A stretch of DNA of 9,614 nucleotides from Planctomycetota bacterium (GCA_013203365.1 JABMQG010000221.1:1-9614); one strand, 5' to 3'. Positions 1-6,695 are shown, numbered from the stretch's first letter. The notes: a model not told the origin generated them from the sequence alone. Program-made: numbers and translations.

Positions 1-419
1 CCGAGGTTGACGTGGTCGTTGGGATGCACCGGGTCTTTACTGCCGACGGTCCCGCCGGCAAGTTGGATGGCGCGGTTGGCAATCACCTCGTTGACATTCA
101 TATTGGTGCTCGTGCCGCTGCCGGTCTGGAACACATCCACTGGGAAGTGCTCGTCCAGCTTGCCAACCGCTATCTCCTCGGCAGCCTGCGTGATCCACTT
201 GGCCCGGTCGGCCGACAGCAGGCCCAACTGGCAATTGGTCTCGGCGGCGGCATGTTTTATCGCCGCCAGGATCGAGATGAACGCGTGCGGCATTCTTCGC
301 CCGCTGATGGGGAAATTCTCGACGGCCCTGGCCGTTTGCGCCCCATACAGTGCCTCGGCGGGAATCCGCACCTGGCCCAGGGAGTCTGTTTCCGTCCGTT
401 CGCTTAAGCTTTCAGTCAT
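1..419 (-). CDS. fumC: Class II fumarate hydratase, N-terminal part (cut by window start)
   Basis: Class II fumarase interconverts fumarate and malate in the TCA cycle and is a cytoplasmic homotetramer. The first 139 codons are visible, and the frame is still open at base 1. The protein starts [17 protein letters not shown], followed by the usual [18 protein letters not shown] block. Around residues 104-118 is [15 protein letters not shown], and near the cut end is HPNDHVNL, both substrate-contact blocks of the family. The QTGSGT form followed by NEVIANRA favours fumarase over aspartase (GGAGTSTNMN) or argininosuccinate lyase. The catalytic serine loop (GSSIMPGKVNP) would lie outside the window. 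The ATG at 419 gives the usual short N-terminus, but there is no purine-rich ribosome binding site: the bases before the ATG are a C run and one arm of a hairpin. It follows the cytidylate kinase-like gene by 47 bases and may be cotranscribed with it. Confidence 0.94.
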   Translation of the reverse strand, partial: MTESLSERTETDSLGQVRIPAEALYGAQTARAVENFPISGRRMPHAFISILAAIKHAAAETNCQLGLLSADRAKWITQAAEEIAVGKLDEHFPVDVFQTGSGTSTNMNVNEVIANRAIQLAGGTVGSKDPVHPNDHVNL

Positions 420-423
420 GGGG

Positions 424-454
424 GACTATTGGCGGTTATCGCTCGACAATAGTC
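424..454 (-). promoter_or_regulatory. 8-bp perfect inverted repeat (stem-loop) before fumC
   Basis: GACTATTG (424-431) and CAATAGTC (447-454) are exact inverse complements separated by 15 bases. A further GCG/CGC pair inside the loop could extend the stem. The element fills the short gap between the kinase-like stop (467) and the fumC ATG (419), ending five bases from the start codon, where a ribosome binding site would be. It could be an operator or an RNA hairpin controlling translation. It is not a typical terminator because no T run follows it on the minus strand. The inverted repeat is seen directly; its function is inferred. Confidence 0.5.
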
Positions 455-466
455 AACGAAAAAACG

Positions 467-1156
467 TCACACCATGTTCTTCAGCTTCAGGGCCTGAATG
501 ACGTGCTTGGTGATTTGGGCAAGAGAGAACGTGGAGCAATCGTAGACCAGGTCAAACGCCGGCTCTCGCGGGAAACGGAGGCTGTATATCTGTCGCAGGG
601 TGTCCCGCTCATTGTCGAGTTTTTGCAGCAGCAGTCGCGCCTCGATGGGGCTGAGGCCCTCGGTCTCGACGACCTGCTCGACCCGCCAGTCCTTCGGTGC
701 CTCCAGCCGGACCCGCAGGCCGTTCGAAATACCGGCCGTGGCCCCGGCGCCTCCCATGCCGATTACGATGCAGTGGCCCTCGTAGGCCAGCCCGCGAATG
801 ATGTCGGCAATGCGGTTGCGGACCTCATAGGCACCAAGTGAGCGATTGGTGGAGATGTTACGGAAGAAATCGACCAGCATTCTCGGCCGTTCGTGGCGCA
901 ACCGTTCCAGCATTTCTGGGGCCAGGTCGGTTTCCCGGGATAGGCGCTCCACGATTTCCCGCTGATAGACCCTCCAGGTTTCCTTCTCCGCCGGCTCGTT
1001 GTTGAACAGGTCGACCAGAAGCAGGCCCAGGAAGTATCCATGGCAACCGTACTGGCGAGAAATGGTCACGAACGGACCAGGTTGCCTTCCCTTGTCTTCT
1101 TCTCGCTTGTTATGCATAAACGCAGCCAGATTTGTCTTTAGCCCACCGCCGTCCAT
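467..1156 (-). CDS. Cytidylate kinase-like family protein
   Basis: This 229-residue protein resembles the cytidylate kinase-like (Cytidylate_kin2) group of P-loop proteins, which are distant from Cmk itself. Residues 29-40 (FVTISRQYGCHG) correspond to the family's nucleotide-binding start, usually ISRQ-G-S-G-G. Residues 128-136 (HCIVIGMGG) match the conserved strand before the C(V)IVGRGA block, and LRVRLEAPKDWRVEQV (147-162) matches the 'V-F-I-x-A-P...R' block. The C-terminal FDLVYDCSTFSLAQI (201-215) matches the 'YDLVINT...' block. The loop here is YGCHGYF and lacks the Gly-Ser-Gly-Gly of active-looking relatives, so kinase activity on CMP is uncertain. The ATG at 1156 is preceded by AGGTGG (1167-1172) with a 10-base spacing. 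It stands 292 bases after lpxK and 47 bases before fumC. The family role is unknown, and the substrate should not be assumed to be CMP. Confidence 0.82.
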   Translation of the reverse strand: MDGGGLKTNLAAFMHNKREEDKGRQPGPFVTISRQYGCHGYFLGLLLVDLFNNEPAEKETWRVYQREIVERLSRETDLAPEMLERLRHERPRMLVDFFRNISTNRSLGAYEVRNRIADIIRGLAYEGHCIVIGMGGAGATAGISNGLRVRLEAPKDWRVEQVVETEGLSPIEARLLLQKLDNERDTLRQIYSLRFPREPAFDLVYDCSTFSLAQITKHVIQALKLKNMV

Positions 1157-1448
1157 ATCTTAATCGCCACCTGGCCTTTCGCAGACATGCCGCGTGGTCG
1201 AACGTTCCGGTGCCCCGGCAACCACTACCATAACCCATTCCGGCGGCTGATGGAACAGGGTTTTTTCAATTCAGCCAAGTCACGATAAGTTTAAGGCCAC
1301 AACGGTCGTGTTGGCAAGAGGTTCCCGTCAAATCTCAGTTAAATTTTGGAAATACACCGGGGCTTTGTGGCCCCCTGGCAATCGCTGTCCAAACGAGATG
1401 GGGATTGATCAAGCTCCAGGTGGAGAACCGGGTTCTTGGCTTTGGAGA
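1157..1448. other. Intergenic stretch between lpxK and the cytidylate kinase-like gene
   Basis: These 292 bases hold no convincing gene on either strand. They contain several small inverted repeats: AGAACC-G-GGTTCT at 1424-1436 just after the lpxK stop, GGGGC-TTTGTG-GCCCC at 1359-1374, and TTCCGG/CCGG-C-AA around 1205-1221. I see no good sigma-70 promoter for the downstream gene, so it may be read from lpxK or use a promoter that I cannot recognise. Confidence 0.6.
1359..1374 (-). terminator. Possible weak terminator hairpin after lpxK
   Basis: GGGGC (1359-1363) and GCCCC (1370-1374) form a perfect 5-bp GC stem with a 6-base loop, 75 bases after the lpxK stop on the minus strand. The sequence that follows on that strand (GGTGTATTTCCAAAATTT) is only loosely T-rich, so intrinsic termination is uncertain. 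Confidence 0.3.
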
Positions 1449-2510
1449 CTACTTGGCAGCAGCGGCTGCGCGTGCGGCATTCTGTATCCTGAGTTTGAGT
1501 TTTTCCTCTCCTTCCCGAAACGCCACTTCAATTTCGAGCCAGTGGATGTCGGCGGTCAAAGGGACGCCGGCGAGCTTGACGGCGTCTTTGGCTGTGGTTA
1601 CCAGCATGGCTGCGCCGGCGGCTTGGCTTCGCTCGCGGAGGAGGGCGACGTCGGCGGTGGTGTAGGCGTGGTGATCGTTGAAGCTGCTTCGCCCAATAAG
1701 GTTCGAGCCAAGCGATTCAAGCGTGCGAAAGAACGCATCCCCATTGGCCAGCCCGCAGAACGCCCAAATCGGCCGGCCGGTGAGGCAGCTCGGCGGCTGA
1801 CTGGTTCCGTTGAAAGCGGCCAGGGCGACTGGTTTCATGACCGATTCAGCCACTTCGGCGCATCCGGCAAGAGCGGCCAGCCGACGACGGACGGCAGAAA
1901 GGTCCTCTTCGCCCACTTGATCGCAACGGGTAATGACGACTACATCGGCGTATCGCAGGGTACGGACCGGCTCTCGCAACATGCCTCTTGGCAGGACCGC
2001 CTCGTAGCCGAACGGACAGGTCGCGTCGATAGTGACGATGTCCAAGTCACGGCGCAGCCTGAGGTACTGGAATCCGTCGTCCATCACAATCACGTCGGCC
2101 CCCAGGCCGACGGCAGTGGCGGCACCGGCGAGGCGGTCGGGATTGACGAGTACTGTGGCGCCGGTAAGCCGTTTCAGCAACGTTGCCTCGTCACTAACGC
2201 CGGCGACGGCCTTATAACCGCGAGTGACGATGGCAGGGTTTTTTTCCCCGCCTTGCTGAAGCTGCCTTACCACCCAGGCGACAACAGGCGTCTTGCCCGT
2301 GCCGCCGGTGGTAATATTGCCCACGCTAATCACAGGGACGGCAGCAGTGAAAGAACGCATAAGACCAGCGCGATAACACCATCTTCGCCCCGCTGTCGCT
2401 GCTGCGTAAGGCCAACTCGCCGCGCGGAGCATCGGCCGGCAAATACACGCCGCCGCCCCCCCACGTTCGCTGCGCATTATCTCACGACAGTAGTGTTCGT
2501 TAAGTCCCAT
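1449..2510 (-). CDS. lpxK: Tetraacyldisaccharide 4'-kinase
   Basis: LpxK phosphorylates the 4' position of the tetraacyldisaccharide 1-phosphate to make lipid IVA at the inner membrane, a late step of lipid A synthesis. From the ATG at 2510 the protein has 353 residues (E. coli LpxK has 328). The P-loop GNITTGGTGKTP lies at about residues 64-75, a TRGYK block at about 96-100, and the family signature DDGFQ at about 144-148. IDATCPFGY and LPRGMLREP follow. The open frame extends to an ATG at 2582, but those 24 extra residues do not look like LpxK, and M-G-L-N-E-H-Y begins the usual N-terminal helix with about 60 residues before the P-loop. Neither start has a clear ribosome binding site. It follows icd by 108 bases (36 from the longer start) and is probably in the same transcript. 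Its presence implies lipid A and an outer membrane. Confidence 0.93.
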   Translation of the reverse strand: MGLNEHYCREIMRSERGGAAACICRPMLRAASWPYAAATAGRRWCYRAGLMRSFTAAVPVISVGNITTGGTGKTPVVAWVVRQLQQGGEKNPAIVTRGYKAVAGVSDEATLLKRLTGATVLVNPDRLAGAATAVGLGADVIVMDDGFQYLRLRRDLDIVTIDATCPFGYEAVLPRGMLREPVRTLRYADVVVITRCDQVGEEDLSAVRRRLAALAGCAEVAESVMKPVALAAFNGTSQPPSCLTGRPIWAFCGLANGDAFFRTLESLGSNLIGRSSFNDHHAYTTADVALLRERSQAAGAAMLVTTAKDAVKLAGVPLTADIHWLEIEVAFREGEEKLKLRIQNAARAAAAAK

Positions 2511-2618
2511 GCAATGCGAATCATACCGGCTGCGAGGTCGTTCGGCCAGGCGCCGCAACGCAGGAGTGCCCTGCGGCAGCATCCCACAGGCCGGCTGGCT
2601 CCAAATTCCGCCCGGTGG

Positions 2619-3737
2619 TCAGTCTTTGCCCTGGAGCTTTCGGATGATCCCGTCGGCCATTTCGCGAGTTCCCACGGCCGTGGGGTCGTCCCGGTTTGGC
2701 TTCATGTCGTAGGTGACGTATCTGCTCTCGGCGATAACCGCTGCGACGGCCTGCTCGAGGCGGTCGGCAGCGCTGCCTTCATGAATGTAGCGGAGCATTA
2801 GCATACCGGAGAGGATAAGCGCGAGTGGATTGACCTTGTTGAGACCCGCATACTTGGGAGCCGAGCCGTGAGTGGCCTCGAAGATTGCACCGTCGTCGCC
2901 GATGTTCGCCCCGGGTGCCACCCCCAGTCCGCCGATGAGGCCGGCGCAAAGGTCGCTGAGGATGTCTCCGTAGAGGTTCGGCAGGACGATGACGTCGTAG
3001 AGCTCGGGCTTCTGCACCAGTTGCATGCACATGTTATCGACGATACGGTCCTCGAATTCGACGTCATTGTAGCCCTTGGCCACTTCACGCGACACTTCCA
3101 GCCAAAGCCCATCGGTGAACTTCATTATATTAGCCTTGTGGACGGAGGTGACCTTCTTGCGGCCGTTTGCGCGGGCGTATTCAAAAGCGAACCGCACGAT
3201 TCGCTCGGTTCCTTCGACGCTGATGGGCTTGATTGAGATGCCTGTGTTTTTCCGGCTGGTGGCGATCTTGTTGCCCGTGCTGAGGGCGTTGATAGCGTCG
3301 ATGACTTTCCCCGCCTCTTCGGTGCCGTGTTGGAACTCTATGCCGGCGTAAAGATCCTCGGTGTTCTCGCGAACGACGACCAGGTCGATGTCTTTATATC
3401 GGCTGCGAACACCTGGGTAGCTCTTGCAGGGGCGCAGGCAGGCGTACAGGTGCAGACTCTGGCGGAGATGGACGTTGACGCTGCGAAAACCCTTACCCAC
3501 CGGCGTCGTTATAGGCGCCTTGATACAGGCGTCGGCCTGTTTTATCGCCTCAATCGTGGCATTTGGCAGCGGGGTACCCGCGGTTTCCATTACGTCCACG
3601 CCGGCTTCAGCTATGGTCCATTTCAGCGGAGATGCACCTTCGGTCGTAGCCACGGCCGCGTCCAGGCAACGTCGGGCGGCCTCTGCTATTTCAGGGCCAA
3701 TCCCGTCGCCGCGCACCAAGCACACATTGTGGGTCAT
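2619..3737 (-). CDS. icd: Isocitrate dehydrogenase, short type I form (NAD or NADP)
   Basis: Isocitrate dehydrogenase converts isocitrate oxidatively to 2-oxoglutarate and CO2 in the TCA cycle. This protein has 372 residues and belongs to the beta-decarboxylating dehydrogenase family. Substrate residues are present: SVNVHLR (86-92; the serine matches E. coli Ser113), LRP (101-103), [10 protein letters not shown] (123-132), HKANIMK (200-206), and NLYGDILSD (254-262) with the metal aspartates. The Ser-x-Asn-x-x-Leu-Arg form distinguishes it from isopropylmalate dehydrogenase. At the cofactor site it has HGSAPKYAG (290-298), KVNP (301-304) and VTYD (341-344), matching Lys344, Tyr345, Val351 and Tyr391 of the NADP enzyme of E. 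coli. The Arg395 counterpart is replaced, so cofactor choice is open. ATG 3737 has GGAAGG at 3747-3752, spaced nine bases. A good promoter lies upstream, and lpxK follows. Confidence 0.93.
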   Translation of the reverse strand: MTHNVCLVRGDGIGPEIAEAARRCLDAAVATTEGASPLKWTIAEAGVDVMETAGTPLPNATIEAIKQADACIKAPITTPVGKGFRSVNVHLRQSLHLYACLRPCKSYPGVRSRYKDIDLVVVRENTEDLYAGIEFQHGTEEAGKVIDAINALSTGNKIATSRKNTGISIKPISVEGTERIVRFAFEYARANGRKKVTSVHKANIMKFTDGLWLEVSREVAKGYNDVEFEDRIVDNMCMQLVQKPELYDVIVLPNLYGDILSDLCAGLIGGLGVAPGANIGDDGAIFEATHGSAPKYAGLNKVNPLALILSGMLMLRYIHEGSAADRLEQAVAAVIAESRYVTYDMKPNRDDPTAVGTREMADGIIRKLQGKD

Positions 3738-3790
3738 CTTGTGAATCCTTCCGTCTACCTTTGCGGTTCAAACAAACTCAACCATCGCAG

Positions 3791-3819
3791 AAGATATATC
3801 TCGTCACCGTTGTTGTCAA
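3791..3819 (-). promoter_or_regulatory. Sigma-70 promoter for icd
   Basis: On the minus strand an exact TTGACA (-35, 3814-3819) is followed after 17 bases by TATCTT (-10, 3791-3796). An alternative -10, TATATC, overlaps it with a 15-base spacer. Transcription would start near 3784, giving a leader of about 47 bases that includes the icd ribosome binding site. Confidence 0.6.
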
Positions 3820-3899
3820 TGCGGGCAGTAAACAATAGGCCGGCTCGGCTGCCAAGAGGGTTCTCCTGCGGGCGCACTTCCTGGAAGCGATTAAAACAG

Positions 3900-3936
3900 A
3901 ACAGGCGCAACAGACCCGCGGCCTATTGCGCCTGTT
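3900..3936 (-). terminator. Stem-loop with perfect 11-bp stem, possible second terminator
   Basis: AACAGGCGCAA (3900-3910) and TTGCGCCTGTT (3926-3936) are exact inverse complements around a 15-base loop. On the minus strand the stem is followed by CTGTTTTAATC, a short T-rich tail. It lies about 130 bases after the PEP-CTERM gene stop, behind another hairpin, and upstream of the icd promoter. It probably insulates icd from the sorting module. Confidence 0.5.
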
Positions 3937-3944
3937 TGATCTAC

Positions 3945-3962
3945 ATTTACAAAATTTACAAA
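3945..3962. repeat. Two tandem copies of ATTTACAAA
   Basis: The 9-base unit ATTTACAAA occurs twice without a gap (3945-3953 and 3954-3962), between the two hairpins. On the minus strand it supplies the T-rich tail of the first hairpin. It may have no role of its own. Confidence 0.6.
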
Positions 3963-3963
3963 G

Positions 3964-3981
3964 TCGCCTGCAAGCAGGCGA
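3964..3981 (-). terminator. Terminator hairpin after the PEP-CTERM gene
   Basis: TCGCCTGC (3964-3971) and GCAGGCGA (3974-3981) form a perfect 8-bp stem, or 7 bp with a CAAG loop. On the minus strand the stem is followed by CTTTGTAAATTTTG. It begins 87 bases after the stop of the PEP-CTERM gene and is the best intrinsic terminator candidate in the window. Confidence 0.55.
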
Positions 3982-4068
3982 TTACTTGCTCAATTCATCG
4001 CCGCAGGCATACCCGTTACCCACGACCATTGCACACACGCATGTTGCTTGACCACTGTTGCCACGTGG

Positions 4069-4800
4069 TCAGCTCATACGCTTGCGGAATCGCCAGCCTA
4101 CCAATCCCAATCCCATGGATCCCAGAATGACAGCGCCAGGTATGGGCACGATCGAGCCGTGGACTTCCCCACCTTCCAAGGTAGCGGAAGTTTTGAATAG
4201 CTCGTCCAGGTTCGACGTCGATACGCCGAACTGAGTCGAGAACAAGCCTCCGTAACCGTACCAGTCCTGATGGGACACGGTAACCTGGTTTGGCAGGCCG
4301 TCGGCGTCGTTCAATGAATACGGCCCTTCTCCGACAAATATCCATGGCTCGCTGTCGGGCTTGAGAATGGAATCCTGCTCCCCACCACCGAGTGCCTGCA
4401 ACCTGCCATCCATGCGGAGGGCGTTGTCGGTGATCCAGATCTTCGTGGACTGGAAAGCGGCAACAACGACATCGCCGTCGAGATCGGCATCCATTATGCT
4501 CAGCATACCGTTGGCAGACCAGTTGTCGGTTCCAGGCAGATCGGTGAGTGCCACGCTGAAGAGAAGATTGAAGTCGCCGCCGCCTGATATTCTGGTCGCG
4601 TCAAGTGTTGTTCCGCCATCCTTGAACCAGACCATCAGGTCAGCGAACGGGTTGTTGTTGTCCACGATCGTCAAACCGGGCGTCGTGCCGCCAGTGATGT
4701 TAAGCGTCGTGTTTATTGCTTTGTACTCCACGTAAAGCCCAGCTGAAGCTGAAGTTACCAGCAGTGCTACAGTTAATCCTACTATGGTCATAATCTTCAT
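4069..4800 (-). CDS. Secreted PEP-CTERM (VPIPGA-type) protein
   Basis: This 243-residue protein has a signal peptide (residues 1-20, ending TSASA) and a C-terminal sorting signal. The signal has VPIPGA at 218-223, a hydrophobic stretch VILGSMGLGLVGW (224-236) and a basic tail RFRKR (237-241). That three-part layout is recognised and cut by exosortases, and an exosortase gene lies about 900 bases upstream. The VPIPGA form, instead of VPEP, is typical of planctomycete versions. The mature region is rich in Gly, Asp, Thr and Asn and matches no domain I recognise. DADLDGD at 104-110 resembles a D-x-D-x-D-G calcium loop. ATG 4800 has GAAGGA at 4808-4813, spaced seven bases. It is probably a single-gene unit, with its own weak promoter and a hairpin terminator downstream. 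Its function on the cell surface or in the matrix is unknown. Confidence 0.87.
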   Translation of the reverse strand: MKIMTIVGLTVALLVTSASAGLYVEYKAINTTLNITGGTTPGLTIVDNNNPFADLMVWFKDGGTTLDATRISGGGDFNLLFSVALTDLPGTDNWSANGMLSIMDADLDGDVVVAAFQSTKIWITDNALRMDGRLQALGGGEQDSILKPDSEPWIFVGEGPYSLNDADGLPNQVTVSHQDWYGYGGLFSTQFGVSTSNLDELFKTSATLEGGEVHGSIVPIPGAVILGSMGLGLVGWRFRKRMS

Positions 4801-4851
4801 TTAGCTATCCTTCAAGCCTGTTTGTTTGAATGTCAAAAATTGAACACGAAT

Positions 4852-4879
4852 ACTATATTGATACTCTATCCAAGGCTAA
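4852..4879 (-). promoter_or_regulatory. Possible promoter of the PEP-CTERM gene
   Basis: TATAGT (-10, 4852-4857) lies 16 bases after TTAGCC (4874-4879) on the minus strand. The -10 is good and the -35 is poor. Several TTGACA-like hexamers nearby (for example 4831-4836) lack a matching -10. The AT-rich leader leads into a good ribosome binding site. Confidence 0.35.
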
Positions 4880-4961
4880 CCATATCATCTGGTTTGATGC
4901 GTTCGTTCGCGCTATCGCGTCGCGTCAAGGCCCTGTTTGCCGCTTGTCAAAGCTTCATGGC

Positions 4962-5528
4962 CTACGCGGGAGGGCTGCGCGGAGCAGCCGCCAAGACGAT
5001 GTGAAATTGCTGATATGACAGGATGTATTGTGAAACCTGTAGCCGCCAGCGAGCCGCTGTCTTCATCGGCTCATCGACGCAACAGGAGCAGAAGGCAGGC
5101 AGGTGCACAAAGTTCATTTCAAATACGGTCGCGTGTCCGATCTGACTTGGTCCGCCGGTATGGAACCACTCCGGCAGTTGCCCCTGGTAGAGATACTTAG
5201 CCGACCTGCCCAATCGGGAGACCCCAAAAGTGCCAAGGGCCCACAGGAAAAACATGGCACTGCTGGGGGTATCGGACAGTTCGATCTCCACGCGGGCGTG
5301 GGTCGGCGGGTCTGAGAAGGCAGAGTTTCCGACGGGAACTCCGGCTGCCAGATCGAAAACCGTAGAGGTCTCAGCCTCACAAAGATCGTTTTGGCCATCT
5401 TGCGGGCATGCGCGCAGCACTACCCTATGCAACGGGTTCGTCGCATAACTGATGTCGGCTCGGGCCACAGAACCGGCCCCGAGAGCCAACAAGCCCACAA
5501 TGACATATACAAATAAAAAAGGTCTCAT
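4962..5528 (-). CDS. Secreted or membrane protein of unknown function next to the exosortase
   Basis: I cannot assign a function. From the ATG at 5528 the protein has 188 residues. It has a signal peptide (MRPFLFVYVIVGLLAL, probable cleavage after VARA near residue 24) and a hydrophobic segment at about 89-104 (SSAMFFLWALGTFGVS) followed by basic residues (RLGRSAK). Then comes a striking block LPEWFHTGGPSQIGH at 118-132, a cysteine cluster CSCC (147-150), and the ending APRSPPA. Cys41 and Cys50 lie in the N-terminal half. The frame continues upstream to an ATG at 5549, but the start at 5528 gives a normal signal peptide. Neither start has a clear ribosome binding site. The gene lies between the exosortase and the PEP-CTERM gene and has a strong promoter of its own. 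I have an unverified impression that similar proteins occur in other planctomycetes. It might be an accessory part of the sorting system. Confidence 0.72.
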   Translation of the reverse strand: MRPFLFVYVIVGLLALGAGSVARADISYATNPLHRVVLRACPQDGQNDLCEAETSTVFDLAAGVPVGNSAFSDPPTHARVEIELSDTPSSAMFFLWALGTFGVSRLGRSAKYLYQGQLPEWFHTGGPSQIGHATVFEMNFVHLPAFCSCCVDEPMKTAARWRLQVSQYILSYQQFHIVLAAAPRSPPA

Positions 5529-5591
5529 GCCAACGTGATACCCAAACATTGCGGCAACTAAGAGCGTAATAAGCCAGCTTCCAACCCAGCA

Positions 5592-5619
5592 ATCATACCA
5601 CGATTCCCATACATGTCAA
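5592..5619 (-). promoter_or_regulatory. Strong sigma-70 promoter for the 188-residue secreted protein
   Basis: On the minus strand an exact TTGACA (5614-5619) is followed after 16 bases by TATGAT (5592-5597), five of six matches to the -10 consensus. Transcription would start near 5585, giving a leader of about 57 bases to the ATG at 5528. The gene can therefore be expressed separately from the exosortase. Confidence 0.65.
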
Positions 5620-5657
5620 CATATATCACCACAAGAATAAAACTGTGATGATGAGTT

Positions 5658-5681
5658 ACTACCGAGAAGGCCCCTCGCAGT
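5658..5681 (-). terminator. Weak hairpin after the exosortase gene
   Basis: An imperfect stem (ACTGCGAG against CTCGGTAGT on the minus strand) with a GGGCCTT loop starts 12 bases after the exosortase stop. There is no T run directly after it, although TTTTATTC follows some 20 bases later. Termination here is possible but weakly supported. Confidence 0.25.
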
Positions 5682-5693
5682 GGGACATCGCTT

Positions 5694-6695
5694 TCAGTTG
5701 CCGTCTTGGTAACTGGACTTTCCCCCACCGTGACGCCTCTTATGGCGAACATTGTCTCCGGGGGGGCCCTCTGTTGACGTGGCCTGGACCGGTTGCTTTG
5801 TCACCAGCTGGTTGAGCAGCCAAAGTTCGGCCAGAAGAAAAAACAGCGCCATCGGCATCATGACGATGCCGGCGAAGCCGTGGAAGAACCCCTCAGCCCA
5901 CTTGCTGTCTGCCACCAGGTATAATTCCGCGGTGACGACCAGTCGTATGAGATTGCATGCGATGGCAACGGGAATGCTGGATGCCAGCAGTATCGCCTTT
6001 TGCCAGCGAGGCCTGCGAACCAGATAGGCCAGCACGGCAGCGACGACGACGAAGGCTGTCAGCATGCGCAGACCGCTGCACGCCTCTGCAACAGCCAGTT
6101 TGATGCTGTCGTTCAGCAGTACGACGTTGCCCTGACGTGCCACGGTCACACCCAGCAGCTCGAGGACAAAAACCGCCCCGACGGTAGCCTGGGTTTGCAG
6201 CGGGCCGCTGATGGTGTTGTGTATACGCCCGGGCAGCGGCACCATTAGCACCAGCAGGAGCAGAATCCAGAATACCTGCCGAAATACTTGCCAACCTCCT
6301 ATTAGCAGCACCAGCCCCACGACCGCCAGGACGAATGCGTAGCGTTCCACTGACTCGTAAAAGTCCTGCAATCCGAAAAACACGGCCATTTCTGCCAGCA
6401 AGATAACGCCGATGCCCCACCAACAGGGACGAACGCGGCAGTTCCGCAGCACGGCGCGGTCTCGCCAAAGCAAGAACAAGGCGGCCAGCGGCACCAATTG
6501 CCCAACGGAGTAGTTCTGATCTCTCTGCCAGTCCTTGAACAACAGACTGACGGTGGGCCAGTAACTCCAAAGCAGCGACGCCAACACGGCGCCGACCGAC
6601 ACCGGCCAGAGCAAAAGTCGGCTCACCGGCGTCCTGGCCGGCGGGGCGGTAATGGGCGTGCGCTGCGGCGAAATCGTTGTCGATTGCTTAATCAC
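5694..6695 (-). CDS. Exosortase (PEP-CTERM protein-sorting transpeptidase-like membrane enzyme)
   Basis: Exosortases are multi-pass inner-membrane cysteine proteases/transpeptidases thought to cut and relocate proteins carrying PEP-CTERM signals. This 333-residue protein has about eight hydrophobic segments. The catalytic triad candidates are Cys206 in AEACSGLRML, Arg251 in CNLIRL and His272 in FFHGFAG, all in the family's expected order and setting. MVPLPGRI (about 151-158) is another family block. The frame is open to 6809, but GTG at 6695 is the better start. It overlaps the epsI stop (GTGATTAA) and has GAGG at 6705-6708 with a nine-base spacing, and the extra upstream residues are not exosortase-like. 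The overlap suggests translational coupling with epsI. The EpsI domain is encoded separately rather than fused. The 50-residue tail after the last helix is hydrophilic and Gly/Arg-rich. I cannot assign the exosortase subtype. Confidence 0.93.
   Translation of the reverse strand: MIKQSTTISPQRTPITAPPARTPVSRLLLWPVSVGAVLASLLWSYWPTVSLLFKDWQRDQNYSVGQLVPLAALFLLWRDRAVLRNCRVRPCWWGIGVILLAEMAVFFGLQDFYESVERYAFVLAVVGLVLLIGGWQVFRQVFWILLLLVLMVPLPGRIHNTISGPLQTQATVGAVFVLELLGVTVARQGNVVLLNDSIKLAVAEACSGLRMLTAFVVVAAVLAYLVRRPRWQKAILLASSIPVAIACNLIRLVVTAELYLVADSKWAEGFFHGFAGIVMMPMALFFLLAELWLLNQLVTKQPVQATSTEGPPGDNVRHKRRHGGGKSSYQDGN

Noticed and set aside
1255..1267. CAGGG followed by TTTTTT on the plus strand, possible terminator
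   Set aside because: The upstream stem is at most four base pairs, and no plus-strand gene ends here.
1308..2801. 497-codon open frame on the plus strand
   Set aside because: It lies antisense to lpxK and the end of icd. Its translation has no recognisable domain and the lpxK frame is clearly the coding one, so it is a GC-rich shadow.
3327..4130. 267-codon open frame on the plus strand
   Set aside because: It runs antisense to icd, across the hairpin region and into the end of the PEP-CTERM gene, with no ribosome binding site and no recognisable domain.
5623..5653. Imperfect inverted repeat with ATCAC/GTGAT arms upstream of the TTGACA at 5614
   Set aside because: The arms need a bulge and only five pairs are continuous, too weak to call an operator or terminator.
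5558..5752. 64-codon minus-strand frame overlapping the end of the exosortase
   Set aside because: It contains the promoter of the 188-residue gene and overlaps a clear coding region. Its composition is not protein-like.
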